A DNA stretch of 64,000 nucleotides from Macrostomum hystrix (Eukaryota > Platyhelminthes > Macrostomidae), in the NCBI GenBank assembly GCA_950097015.1, contig CATNEN010000001.1, forward strand, positions 6,491,001-6,555,000, written 5' to 3'. The translations under genes and the position numbers were made by a program. The notes below the pieces were generated by a model. It was not told the origin of the DNA and did not search any database. It worked only from the letters and a program-made list of their open reading frames with translations. Shown here one piece after another: positions 35,501 to 40,235 of this stretch. The first letter of the stretch is position 1. Each line of letters begins with the position of its first letter.

Positions 35501-38062
35501 CAGGTGCCGGCCCTGCGACATGGGTGGATAATTTGTTTGTTTTTTTGAAGTACGACATGCAGCCAATGAGAGGTGGTTCAGCTGACACTAAAACACGTAC
35601 GCACATAGATAACGTACGTAGGTACACACTCACACATAAGTGTACATCAGGCCTGACTTTTCATCCACAGTCATTGTGCTCTGGGGGAAAACTGTCTAGT
35701 AAAAAACGGTTAAAATCTATCAGTCTTAACTTGGTTCACATCATCTACCAATGTACTCCGTGTTCCCATCATAATCATCTACAAATGTACTCCGTGTTCT
35801 CATCATCATCTACCAATGTACTCCGTGTTCCCATCTTCATCATCTACCAATGTACTCCGTGTTCCCATAATCATCTACCAATGTACTCCGTGTTTCCATA
35901 ATCATCTACCAATGTACTCCGTGTTCCCATAATCATCTACCAATGTACTCCGTGTTCCCATAATCATCTACCAATGTACTCCGTGTTCCCATCTTCATCA
36001 TCTACCAATGTACTCCGTGTTCCCATCATCATCTATCCATGTACTCCGTGTTCTCATCAGCATCTACTAATGTACTCCGTGTTCTCATCAGCATCTACCA
36101 ATGTACTCCGTGTTCCCATCATCATCTATCCATGTACTCCGTGTTCTCATCAGCATCTACTAATGTACTCCGTGTTCTCATCAGCATCTACCAATGTACT
36201 CCGTGTTCCCATCATCATCTACCAATGTACTCCGTGTTCCCATCATCATCTACCAATGTACTCCGTGTTCCCATCATAATCTACCAATGTACTTCGTGTT
36301 CTCATCATCATCAACCAATGTACTCCGTGTTCTCATCGATCATCGATCTACCAATCTACCCCCGGGTTTCTATCATCATCTACCAACGAAATATGAGTTC
36401 TCATCATCAACTCAGAATTCTCACCGCTGTATTCTCTTACCTGATGATACCAGCTGTGATTGCTCCACAGCAGCAGCACCAGCTTCAAGATTGGTCTCAG
36501 CCTAGCTGCCTTCTCAGTCAAGCTTCGAGCCTCCCTGAGCTCAGTCACCCAGGCCTCCAAGGGTCGCAGGTAGGTGAGAATTTCTTTAGCAAACTGTTTG
36601 CCTGCGTCAATCTCGACGACAACTTCGTCAAAGGCTGCAGCGTAGGCACTAGACACAGACTGAAGGTGCGACATGATGTCTATGGCCTCCTGACGCTCCA
36701 ATTGCATTTGCAAGCTTTCAAATGTGCGCTGACGGTCGCGCCAGACGGCTATCTCGGATAAAGGACCGGGATCTGGGCCATACTTGTGCTGCAGCTGGTC
36801 GATTGGATCTGACCGAATGGCGCTCTGAAAATTTCCCAAGTTTTGAAAGTTTTATTTTTCAACTTTACGTTTGCTTGCTGAAGTTCTAGACGGATGGAAA
36901 GGTTCTGTTTGAAGTCTACGCCGAAAGTACAAGAAATGTACTTTAATCTTAGTTTTTTCTATATTGCTTTACGAGAATGCTAGACTGAAGTATGAATCAT
37001 AGGTTTATAAGTCAACTGTTAGATCAGTTTGCTAGCAAGACTACATTAGCATGGGGTTGTACTGGTTAGAGCGTCCATGGGTACCAGCATCAGCTGGGGC
37101 AATGGAGGGTGGGTGTGGCGTCCCCCCAGTCCATGGACTGAACAGCCGTACGCAGCTTTCAGATGCGCCGCGCCGCGCGGCGCATAGCTGCGGCTGTCTG
37201 TTTGCTGCACATCTGGCCTCATTAGGCCAATTGAAATAGCAAAACTTAAAACTAAAACACGCATCAAAATTGAAAACTCACCCTAATCTGCTTCATCCAG
37301 TTGACTACGGTGGTCTCCAGAATGTGTACCACGGCCAGGCCTCGAGTCTCGCTGACCTGAGTCAGCACCTCCAGGCTCGGCAAGGGTAGGACCGTGTCGC
37401 CCTGCGCCTGATAATGCGCCGATTCCACCGCCGCCATCAGTCTGTGAAGAAAATCGGACAATTTGTCAACATTGACGGCGCTGTCGGGTGCTGACTCGCT
37501 GACTGGCGGCTGCTCGGATGCTGTCAGGCTTGAAGATGCTGGACGGGCCGCCTTGGCGCAGAGGCTCGGCAGGAAGACTTCGCGCAGCAGCAGGTGAGTG
37601 TGATTGAGCAGCGATGAGGAGCCCTCGATGCAGCTGACCTCCAGATCTGATAGGCAAGCATTTTATTTAAGTTTTTATCGACTGTTGCATTTACAGTAAA
37701 TAAAAAACTGTCAGCCCGAAGTGACTCACTGATATTGTCAGGCGTAATCTTGATTGGATTCTTTTTGATAAAGAAGACCGACTTTCCTTGAAAGTCGTAC
37801 GGTGGATAAAGGGACACCTGGAGGGCATTGTTCCGCCTGTATGCGTACAACTTCTTGATGTCCTCATTGTCGATAAACTCGTAAAAAGCGAGTCTAAAAT
37901 TTATATTTATTTATTTTAAGTAACTAATCAGTCTTTTTGATTGGGAATGTATATAAGAACTTACTTATACTCATCTTGTTCAATAAGACTCTTTGTTTCT
38001 GAAACAGTTGCTTGAACTGCAAACTCCAATTTCCTTTCGAACCATTTTACGCATTCATCCAT
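304..38062 (-). CDS. Divergent dynein heavy chain-like protein (DNHD1-like), 29 exons, 3' end off window
   Basis: Dynein heavy chains are AAA+ motors of axonemes or cytoplasm. Exons (high to low coordinate): 38062-37965, 37893-37730, 37646-37282, 36824-36441, 35512-35292, 34183-33760, 32737-32618, 32285-31476, 30952-29981, 29871-28851, 28777-28605, 17316-16860, 16476-14945, 14541-13638, 13360-11085, 10629-10378, 10224-10207, 9995-9771, 9699-9457, 8443-8238, 7613-5638, 5519-5357, 5287-5136, 5060-4299, 4206-3610, 3531-3100, 2570-1927, 1831-504, 418-304. All junctions use GT/AG and keep phase, giving about 5,678 codons with no stop. Domain order is that of a full heavy chain. The AAA1 P-loop lysine and Walker B acids are absent, and AAA4 is degenerate; AAA2 and AAA3 keep P-loops. 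Long acidic, Ala and Gln tracts interrupt the motor. The end reaches the YECPxYKT-like segment, so only some 30-45 residues should be missing. DNHD1 is suggested because it is the divergent member of the family; this is inference. Confidence 0.85.
2741..3013 (+). repeat. tRNA-derived SINE, family A, copy 1
   Basis: A tRNA-like head has an A-box (TAGCCTAGTTGTGAGAG) and a B-box (GGGTTCGATTCCC). A body follows with TTTAGCAAGACACTTAACTC, an AAATGGGTACCAGCATTAGC block and CCCAGTCCATGGACTGAA. Related copies are at 31127-31425, 37050-37240 and 56989-57212. The head resembles a Val-type tRNA (CAC in the anticodon position in the 31 kb copy). It sits in the dynein intron between exons 26 and 27. Confidence 0.75.
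5638..7613 (-). CDS. Dynein exon 21: stalk, microtubule-binding region and entry to AAA5
   Basis: A single 1,976-nt exon. It opens with VRRNFRICLIVTDAEQPFHRLCQQFPVLIS (canonical VRxNLHVVLCxSPxGxxFRxRxRxFPxLVN). Two heptad-rich arms flank a helical region containing PTPEVQQLMEAVILALKG and LQPERLSEPFVACQSLAKWIAGV, matching the canonical PPxxVxxVMEAVxxLLG and Fxxxxxxxx(A)CxxLxxWVxAM positions around the microtubule-binding domain. After the stalk comes GACAIASGLVTYLGRFQQEFR (canonical GDxLLAAAFLSYxGPFxxxFR). A strongly acidic, low-complexity insertion (about plus-strand 5820-6090) then separates the AAA5 parts, which is unusual for the family. Confidence 0.82.
7680..8237. repeat. AT-rich dynein intron with a fold-back repeat at about 7925-8050
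   Basis: The intron between dynein exons 20 and 21 is AT-rich. It contains an imperfect inverted repeat of roughly 125 bp: CTAGCCAACAAGTGGG near 7943 pairs with CCCACTGTTGGCTAG near 8020-8034, and similarity extends outwards (GGCATATAGT against CAATATGACAATGCC). This could be a small MITE or a hairpin. No target duplication was seen and no transposase is present. Confidence 0.4.
8238..9995 (-). CDS. Dynein exons 18-20: degenerate AAA4
   Basis: Exons of 225, 243 and 206 nt. Exon 19 starts with SRIARTLLSPHNFGHIAVVAEGNPGMSALLARLAA, which aligns with the canonical [30 protein letters not shown]; the glycine-rich GVGGSGRQS loop has become AEGNPGMSA, so AAA4 probably does not bind ATP. Exon 20 (LFVYLSEFVIHGNINHLFTPEEQTKIV) matches the conserved FLEDINNxLNxGEVPNLFxxDE region ahead of the stalk. 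Introns around these exons are AT-rich. Confidence 0.78.
8594..8806 (+). CDS. Possible nested small membrane protein, 70 aa (hypothetical)
   Basis: I do not recognise this protein. It lies inside the dynein intron between exons 19 and 20, on the opposite strand. It starts with MAKELQDILWS in a fair initiation context (agcATGG), has one hydrophobic segment (FYVKLFLLIGLCLSMWGGIL) as a likely membrane span, and ends in a Cys-rich tail (AECKCTQQEV...SCKQES). A TATA-like TTTATAAAAC lies near 8500. The stretch is less AT-rich than the DNA around it, which is the main reason to list it. It may equally be a chance frame; there is no splice or family support. Confidence 0.25.
   Translation: MAKELQDILWSTLLRVQAFTWFYVKLFLLIGLCLSMWGGILAVIFHSRAKAECKCTQQEVTYRTSCKQES
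8807..9456. other. AT-rich intron sequence, no feature seen
   Basis: This is the rest of the dynein intron between exons 19 and 20. It is AT-rich, with A and T runs and no open frame, repeat array or recognisable transposon end. Confidence 0.5.
10024..10130 (+). repeat. Short degenerate tandem repeat in dynein intron
   Basis: Three imperfect copies of a motif based on CAGTACAAAAGTACAAA are spaced by about 45 bp, near 10026, 10070 and 10110. They lie just upstream (in gene sense) of exon 18. The repeats are partly palindromic (GTAC). Confidence 0.45.
10207..13360 (-). CDS. Dynein exons 15-17: AAA2 and AAA3, including an 18-bp microexon
   Basis: Exon 15 (2,276 nt) carries AAA2 with an intact P-loop, GPSGVGKTT (plus-strand about 12702-12728), and the later GLASRVQIMFIA strand (canonical PATVSRxGxxxx). 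AAA3 follows with P-loop GPRGCGKSA (about 11667-11693), Walker B MCFIDDLNL, and FIAALNPNIAGGAPIKQRLVNHF in place of the usual AAMGPPGGGRNxVTPRFxRHF. Exon 16 has FLPTARRSHYVFSLRTLSTVF (canonical FxPTPxKxHYxFNLRDLSxVF). Exon 17 is only 18 nt (10224-10207), encodes KLADEL, and has an acceptor CAG and donor GTGAGT. If the protein binds nucleotide, AAA2 and AAA3 are the likely sites. Confidence 0.8.
10710..10905 (-). repeat. tRNA-derived SINE, family B, copy 2
   Basis: Shares with the 1-200 copy the CGCGGCTGCGCCC block, the TGGCACTCAAGAGCGTAAAT block and the CAGTGTACACTCTCACTG block, and with the 32 kb copy the 3' block GACCTGCAGCCAGCGAGG. It lies in the dynein intron between exons 15 and 16. Confidence 0.55.
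13440..13617 (+). pseudogene. Coding-like fossil in a dynein intron
   Basis: On the plus strand one frame reads KAKYRMKLLDSA, a TGA stop, then TAFFEYDNEETEQFVF and RSTFLSRDRLSYLGF. The phrase looks like genuine protein and is interrupted by one stop. It sits in the 277-bp intron between dynein exons 14 and 15, antisense to the gene. I do not recognise the source; a transposon or retroposed gene fragment is possible. Confidence 0.3.
13638..17316 (-). CDS. Dynein exons 12-14: linker and degenerate AAA1
   Basis: Exon 12 gives the linker helix GKWQRTLQHIETVLLLWLRVQDKWLQL (canonical WxxxLxxIxxVLxxWLxVQRxWxYL). Exon 13 gives the RAKFPRFHFLSAEDLFLVYG hinge (canonical KRLxFPRFYFLSNDELLEIL), then a long insertion rich in Glu, Asp, Ala and a six-Gln run. 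Exon 14 should hold AAA1. The YGWEYLG entry motif is recognisable, but the GPAGTGKTE P-loop is replaced by GNGSGGGTE (plus-strand 14264-14293) and the CFDEFNRI Walker B by FCLRSVDSL. The ATP-hydrolysing site that powers ordinary dyneins is therefore missing. The end resembles the AAA1-AAA2 boundary (LPVSLLNSIVPLRV). Confidence 0.78.
14645..14880 (+). repeat. tRNA-derived SINE, family B, copy 3, with a (TG)n tract
   Basis: The most complete head of family B. A tRNA-like stretch, GAATGGCAACGCGCTT (A-box-like), is followed by CTGAGCTCGATTTCGCG (B-box-like). The body has CCCCAAGGCACAGCGAGTG and then a (TG)n tract near 14802-14822. It lies in the intron between dynein exons 13 and 14. Part of the middle block found in the other copies is deleted. 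Confidence 0.6.
16600..16815 (+). mobile_element. Truncated piggyBac-like MITE
   Basis: Starts at TTAA followed by CAGCATAAAGACAACG and shares TTTTTCCTCATGGGG, ACCACGGGGTATTTCG and GATGAACTAACTTTTG with the reverse strand of the TTAA-flanked element at 34263-34756. Only one end is present; the other end would lie where dynein exon 12 ends (16860), so this copy is truncated. Confidence 0.5.
17580..18174. mobile_element. piggyBac-like MITE (587 bp) flanked by TTAA
   Basis: TTAA occurs at 17580-17583 and 18171-18174. Between them, 587 bp begin CAGTAGAACTACCAA and end with the inverse of CAGTAGGACTACCAA, a 15-bp terminal inverted repeat with one mismatch. TTAA target duplication is characteristic of piggyBac-type transposons. 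No transposase frame is present. A related copy of the interior occurs at 58519-58985. It is inserted in the 11.3-kb dynein intron. Confidence 0.7.
18275..18614 (+). mobile_element. Helitron/Helentron-like non-autonomous element, complete short copy
   Basis: About 340 bp. The 5' end (TATACTAATAAAAATGAAAA, then TCTTGCTTG and CCCGAACGGCTCAACCGATT) is typical of Helentron-related elements in invertebrates, which begin with a short AT-rich motif and carry an AACCGATTTT-like block. The 3' end has a hairpin, GGCTACCC AGA GGGTAGC at about 18584-18600, followed 10-14 nt later by GCTAGT. The assignment rests on structure only; there is no Rep/helicase coding sequence. Confidence 0.5.
19255..21595 (+). 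repeat. 23-bp minisatellite array with higher-order structure
   Basis: About 100 copies of a 23-bp unit, GAATCATGGCTAAACC followed by AGAGTTT, with common variants AGAGTCT, AGCGTCT and TCAATC. A longer block repeats at a distance of 574 bp (about 25 units), shown by the rare variant AGATCTTG at 20258 and again at 20832 with the same order of variants around it. The array lies in the 11.3-kb dynein intron and directly abuts the 18-bp array. Confidence 0.9.
21596..23562 (+). repeat. 18-bp minisatellite array (family shared with 57.3-58.2 kb)
   Basis: Roughly 108 copies of GGGGGATCATTGTCAACT with variants GATCATCATCAACT and GATCTTTGTTAACT. Larger blocks also repeat, marked by GGGGAGACTTCATCAACT near 22277, 22478, 22996 and 23280. 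Because the unit is a multiple of three and lacks stops, long frames run through it on both strands; these are not genes. It ends at a 94-bp flank that also borders the 57-kb array. Confidence 0.9.
23563..23656 (+). mobile_element. Conserved 3' terminus of the Helitron-like element
   Basis: This stretch (AGCTTCTAAAAAGTCTATAC, GACGAATTAAAAGTATTTC, then a CCCCGAAGGGG hairpin and GCTAGT) is matched, inverted, at 57232-57330, in both cases adjoining the 18-bp array. The shared flank shows that array and terminus moved together. Confidence 0.6.
23720..23975 (+). repeat. 5' LTR of Gypsy element 1
   Basis: Begins TGTTGTGACTTG and ends CTACAAAA. A TATAAATA box lies at 23903-23910 and would drive the element transcript. 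The exact 3' edge is uncertain by one or two bases because of an A run. Confidence 0.88.
23977..23987 (+). promoter_or_regulatory. Primer-binding site of Gypsy element 1
   Basis: TGGCGACGAGG starts one base after the LTR, as expected for a tRNA primer-binding site (TGG pairs with the tRNA CCA end). The tRNA is not assigned. Element 2 has a similar site beginning TGGCGAC. Confidence 0.6.
23989..27924 (+). CDS. Gag-Pol polyprotein of Gypsy element 1 (1,311 aa, single frame)
   Basis: One frame encodes, in order: a gag-like region (about residues 1-200); two CCHC zinc knuckles (CHRCLSQRHSAAKC and CFACSKIGHVAAAC, about 206-240); an aspartic protease with VDTGAS (about 308); reverse transcriptase with FIDD as its catalytic motif (about 591); RNase H with ECDAS (about 738); and integrase with an HHCC zinc finger (HQGH...CPDC, about 958-990) and D, D, E residues in HIDYAGP, VSDNGP and QAERAV (about 1022, 1075, 1110). 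The start ATG is 12 nt after the primer site. No frameshift separates gag and pol, unlike element 2. All catalytic motifs are present, so it may be competent. Confidence 0.92.
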   Translation: MSILGSIGPFEEGTESWLQYQERLEQFLIANDIESGNKKRAVLLSTCGKNTYQLVSSLLAPAKPSETDYVVICDKLKEHFDPTPPEIVRRYRFYSRSRQAGESIAEFLAELRNLARHCNFGASLNSMLRDRLVLGIENDNIQRRLFAEKELTLESALSMAQAHESAAKGNLLVTKGSDTVHAVRRWTPEERRDSPGSTGEATSTKRCHRCLSQRHSAAKCRFADKKCFACSKIGHVAAACRSAAAASRENHATSRRETQHASGHRDGQKIHELEAEETFSLHVMAERNGKVPPIETVVIIDGTPVRMEVDTGASVSLISSETYKSELCGQPLLESVDTLLRTYSGESVPVLGRIRVRVETESASKVLPLLVVEGTGSSLIGRDWLVDLPLDWRTIKQVRHAADNPKLRSLLDRYAVVFKPDLGRYTGPAVQLRLKPGARPRFYKARNVPLALKEKVEAQLDKEIEQGVLKPVGSSDYASPIVPVLKTDGSVRICADFKQTVNLDVEPDTYPVPRIDELFTKLAGGKRFTKLDLCQAYLQMPLDEASQELCTVNTSKGLLRYTRLPFGVAPAVGIFQRQMDCLLQGVPHVACFIDDLLVTGTDDGDHLRNLEQVLQRLQQSGLRCGLSKCDFLQESVSYLGHKIDATGLHPMQDKVRAVQEAPAPRDPTQLRSFLGLVNYYGKFLPNLSTELAPLHRLLNRDSPWHWGASQDAAFHKCKELISRAPVLVHFDDKLPLVLECDASPYGIGAVICHRVNGVDKPIAFASRTLHDAEANYSQLEKEALAVVYGVKKFHTYLYGREFMLVSDHKPLLGLLHESKPIPAMASGRIQRWALLLAGYRYNMVHRAGKSLLRADALSRLPLPERPRDAPVPAEIVLTMDMLDEGPVTAGHIRAWTRTDPDLSRILRYTESGCWPAQTPPELQPYHSRADELSIQDGCLLWGCRVLVPAAGRSALLQCLHQGHQGASRMKALARSFFWWPKLDEAIEQLVSACPDCQELSKSPRPFPLQPWAWPDRPWSRLHIDYAGPVEGRMLLVIVDAHSKWMEVHVMPSTSSAATIERLRQSFATHGLPDVLVSDNGPNLVSAEMEAFLERNGIKHVRTAPYHPASNGQAERAVQTLKRSLAKQRGGTLEERVSRFLLTYRVTPHATTGVAPCELLMGRRLHSLLDRVRPDVPARVSQQQALQKQHHDIHARDRRVEVGDAVLARDFANEGRWKPATVTASSGATSFTCRFEDGRDAHRHVDQVCKPAGPTLTAEEPQSQLPTSPPPGGQAEAAVVLPGVSETHEATGEGLPRRSSRKCGPPDRLGYQ
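28013..28021 (+). promoter_or_regulatory. Polypurine tract of Gypsy element 1
   Basis: The purine run GGAGGGA lies immediately before the 3' LTR, where plus-strand synthesis of Ty3/Gypsy elements is primed. Confidence 0.55.
28022..28277 (+). repeat. 3' LTR of Gypsy element 1
   Basis: Matches the 5' LTR at every base I compared and is followed by the GCTTT target duplication. Confidence 0.88.
28283..28604. other. AT-rich dynein intron, no feature seen
   Basis: Between the Gypsy target duplication and dynein exon 11 there is AT-rich sequence with no frame or repeat that I recognise. Confidence 0.5.
28605..30952 (-). CDS. Dynein exons 9-11: distal tail and start of linker (DHC_N2)
   Basis: Three exons of 972, 1021 and 173 nt. 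Exon 9 contains SLGISKASPVWLAYVRGINEDI, matching the conserved KASPxWxxYVxYID tail segment, and ends in a Ser/Arg-rich stretch followed by WVPNIAETFQQFL. Exon 10 is largely helical and starts the linker with GSDVIDFNLIAECRETLDNLKLTW. Exon 11 carries the RAKSDKEIEEAIKNFDNLW linker motif and ends in a polar Ser/Gly/Arg loop. The following intron is 11.3 kb and holds a Gypsy element and long satellite arrays; its position inside this poorly conserved loop may explain why so much DNA is tolerated there. Confidence 0.8.
31127..31425 (+). repeat. tRNA-derived SINE, family A, copy 2
   Basis: Head GCAGCCTAGAGGTCAGAGCG with the anticodon-like loop CTCACAA and B-box GGGTTCGATTC; body with TTTAGCAAGACATTAACTC and GAACAACCGTACGCAGCC; tail ACAGGTGTAATAAATTATTG. 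It lies in the intron between dynein exons 8 and 9. Confidence 0.72.
31476..38062 (-). CDS. Dynein tail exons 1-8 (DHC_N1 region)
   Basis: The first eight exons encode about 862 residues. After a short N-terminal stretch comes VFFIKKNP, like the xYFLKTxP segment of axonemal chains, then SLLNHTHLLLREVFLP. The DHC_N1 signature is clear: PGPLSEIAVWRDR, then LKLVLLLWSNHSWYH (canonical LxLIWxxSxYYN), then RSNPPPIRHMPRF and LRGLRQRLEQPW (canonical NPPxPRNxPPxAGxLxWxRxLxxRIxxP). The tail normally dimerises and binds intermediate chains. The ATG at 38062 directly follows a good splice acceptor (pyrimidine tract then CAG), so a non-coding first exon or a trans-spliced leader is likely upstream. Confidence 0.8.
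32335..32560 (+). repeat. tRNA-derived SINE, family B, copy 4
   Basis: Begins near GAGCTCGATTCCGCGGC, then GGTGCGCAGCCGTGG, GCCAACCTCCAAGGCACAG, ACACACCTGTGTGAG, and ends CATCGCTGGCTGCAGGTC. It is inserted between dynein exons 7 and 8, and is the best full-length example of the body. Confidence 0.6.
32744..33759. other. AT-rich dynein intron, no feature seen
   Basis: The intron between exons 6 and 7. One weak minus-strand frame (33225-33416) has no family resemblance and no matching splice sites, so it is not called. Confidence 0.5.
34263..34756. mobile_element. piggyBac-like MITE (486 bp) flanked by TTAA
   Basis: TTAA at 34263-34266 and 34753-34756 encloses 486 bp. The right end, read inwards, starts CAGTAGAATGACTACGG; the left end starts GAGTAAAATGACCAC. 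Both continue into a GGGGTAT-ATTTCGA block, so they form imperfect terminal repeats. The CAGTAG start matches the MITE at 17580. There is no transposase. A truncated relative is at 16600-16815. Confidence 0.6.
34757..35291. other. Dynein intron with an exon-like plus-strand stretch at 34920-34999
   Basis: Mostly AT-rich. At 34920-34999 a pyrimidine tract and AG are followed by an open stretch reading FYEREIEKQKSEISMGILEN (then AYAALE) and a GGTAATT donor-like site, on the strand opposite the dynein gene. This may be a captured exon or chance; no partner exon was found. Confidence 0.25.
35590..35690 (-). repeat. tRNA-derived SINE, family B, partial copy 5
   Basis: Shares the ACACACTCACACATAAGTG, GGCCTGACTTTTCATCC and TGCTCTGGGGG blocks with the other copies. 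It abuts a 31-bp minisatellite. Confidence 0.45.
35746..36350 (+). repeat. 31-bp minisatellite in a dynein intron
   Basis: About 19 copies of a unit starting TGTACTCCGTGTTCCCATC and ending ATCTACCAA, with 28-34-bp length variants. It fills most of the intron between dynein exons 4 and 5 and reads open on the plus strand, which has no coding meaning. Confidence 0.9.
37050..37240 (+). repeat. tRNA-derived SINE, family A, internally deleted copy 3
   Basis: The head GGGGTTGTACTGGTTAGAGCG joins directly to GGGTACCAGCATCAGCTGGGG, skipping the B-box region, then continues with CAGTCCATGGACTGAACAGC. A GC-rich palindrome GCGCCGCGCCGCGCGGCGC lies near 37165-37183. Confidence 0.6.
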
Positions 38063-39151
38063 CTGAAAGGAAGGTTAATTAGAAGGCTAGATTAAAAAGC
38101 AACTGTACTTTAAACTTTTATAAAGGTTAAATAGTATAATGAGGTACTAAACATATGCTTGGTCCTGGCCGGCATATACAAGTAAAAGTACTAATAAGTA
38201 TAAGACAGCATTGGCCCTGTTTGTAAAACAGTGAAAATTATAAATACATTATAAAAGTTTTCTGGGAAATTCCCAATAAGTACTGTGCTAAACGGTGCAG
38301 TTCTTAGATTGTTTAGTTTTAATTTATTTTCCTTTTTATTTTAAGCAAAAGAGTCATAAAAACATTGTTATCAACACCAAAAGTACTATACTATAATATT
38401 ATAAACTTATAACAATTAGACCGACTAATCAAACTTTAAGTTATTTTAGGTGTTAATGCCTTTAGCACTTTTGTGTATTCTTAGGAATAAAACTGATTTA
38501 ACTATTCGTTTAATTAACTTTTTTACTTCGATTCATTTACGTCGAGAGAAAAATGAAATGCATAATTCCCACTGTTAAAATTGCGCTTTAAGCCTTTGCT
38601 AAGGAAATAAGCAGCATAACAAAAAGTAAAAAGCTTATTAGAATTTTATAGATTATAAGCACTATAAAGACATTAAAAAATACAAAATGAAATAAATATA
38701 TTTCATGGAGAAATTTATAGATTAAAGTATTAGTTTCTTTTTTCGCCTGTTTTTAAGTTTCCCGTTGTAAACGTGGTAATTTAATCCATTCACACGCGAC
38801 GCGATAATCTACCATCATTCACGCTTTGAACTGTAACTGAATAAAGTACCTGTGATTTTCTATAATAATTATAAACTAAAAGCTTGAAACAAATCATGAT
38901 CCTTTTAGGCTGTAATCCGCACAATTTACATGATAAATATTGATAATTATTATTTTTTTACTTTTGCCTTGTGGCATTTAGGATTTTTTCTTTTTTACAT
39001 ATTGGAGAAGTATGCTGTGCTTATAATAATGCCTATCTTAATTTCTATTTATAATGCTAATTAATATTGGCCAATTCCACCAAGAGAGTATTTAAATGTT
39101 GTCTATCTATACAAGTATTGTATAAATGATATTGTAGCAATATCACGGTTA
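38063..39151. other. AT-rich intergenic DNA 5' of the dynein gene
   Basis: No frame, array or transposon end is visible. A splice-acceptor-like CCTTCCTTTCAG directly precedes the dynein ATG, so a 5' non-coding exon or a trans-splice site may be served from here. Confidence 0.5.
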
Positions 39152-39768
39152 GGCAATCTTGCAGTTCTGCACGTTTAATTATTTTTAATTTAAAAATGGT
39201 GCCAGAACATGTTACACGTCATTTGATATGGCAGTTGTGTGGCTTGAGCCCATGAGTATGTCTGACAGGTCGGCGGCAACTCTTCTGCCAATCATTGCCC
39301 ATCATGTGCTTCCTAGCAGTTGAATCGTGGACCAGTGGCAAGCCTAGGCCTATAACCAACTGGCCAACCATGTGACTGTCAATCACTGGCTCAACTTCGT
39401 GGACCCCAACAATCCAATGGTCCATACCAACACCATTGAAGGCACATGGGCACATGTCAAGGCTAGACTGCGGTCCATGCACAGAACATCAAAGGCACTA
39501 TTCGAAACACACCTAGAAGAGTTTCTCTGGTGCCGGTGCTTCCAGCGGAAAATCTTTGGGAATCTTCTATTCTGGGTGGCTCACTACTACCTGGTGTAAT
39601 TGGTGCAGCTTTTGCTAGTCTCTCACTCTGACTCTGAGGTTTCCAGCATGTGTCTGACTGTCTCTTGTTGTTTCCTGTTGCATTGCATTGCATTCCATTG
39701 TCATTATGTTGCTGTCTGAAACTATTTTAAATTAAAAATAATTAAATGTGTGGAACTGCAAGATTGCC
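39152..39768 (+). mobile_element. Merlin (IS1016/IS1595-like) DNA transposon relic, 617 bp
   Basis: Terminal inverted repeats of about 44 bp start GGCAATCTTGCAGTTC at 39152 and return in inverse ending at 39768, with four or so mismatches. The flanks CACGGTTA (39144-39151) and CACAGTAA (39769-39776) look like an 8-bp target duplication with two differences. The interior encodes the C-terminal part of an IS1595/Merlin-type transposase. The element is internally deleted and has frame breaks. Confidence 0.75.
39225..39599 (+). pseudogene. Merlin-type transposase fragment (ISXO2-like DDE domain)
   Basis: The broken frame reads SDRSAATLLPIIAHHVLPSS, a stop, IVDQW, a second stop, then VNHWLNFVDPNNPMVHTNTIEGTWAHVKARL and ETHLEEFLWCRCF. 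This matches the ISXO2-like/IS1595 transposase core: LLPIIxxHVxPGS, a catalytic D before W, VNHSxxFVDPxxxxHTNxIExxWxxxK with the catalytic E, and the YLxEFxWRRxF segment. The N-terminal part with the first catalytic Asp is missing and there are at least two stops, so it is dead. Confidence 0.72.
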
Positions 39769-39776
39769 CACAGTAA

Positions 39777-40235
39777 TTTTTTGCATAATTCTTGCTTTAT
39801 AAAAATGTGAAAATATTTTGATTATGGCCCTAGTTCTGGCTTTAAAAAATATTGTGGCATGACTATAGTTAGCTCCAATTGAAACTATACAGTTTTGGCC
39901 ATAGACAGGTTAAGTGGCTTGAATAGTTGGATCAATTTCAGACTACATGTGATGCCTTGGCACAAATTCAACTTTAGCCTAAAGTAATTATTAATGAAAA
40001 ACAGACTGCAGTATTGCCAATATTGTTATCTAGGCTAGACATTTTGTAGCATATGCCTAATTAATAAAAATTTACTATTCTAATTGCTATAACTTATAAT
40101 TTGGTATTCAAACAAATTTTTATGCTTCTCTTTAAAGCTGCCTATATGAAATCTATTAATTGGTACAAAGCAAACATGATTTGATATGATTCAGTACATA
40201 ATATATAATAGCTTTTCAGTCATTTTGTCTAAATG
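39777..40235. other. AT-rich intergenic DNA
   Basis: Lies between the Merlin relic and the 42-bp array. No gene or repeat is recognised. Confidence 0.5.
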
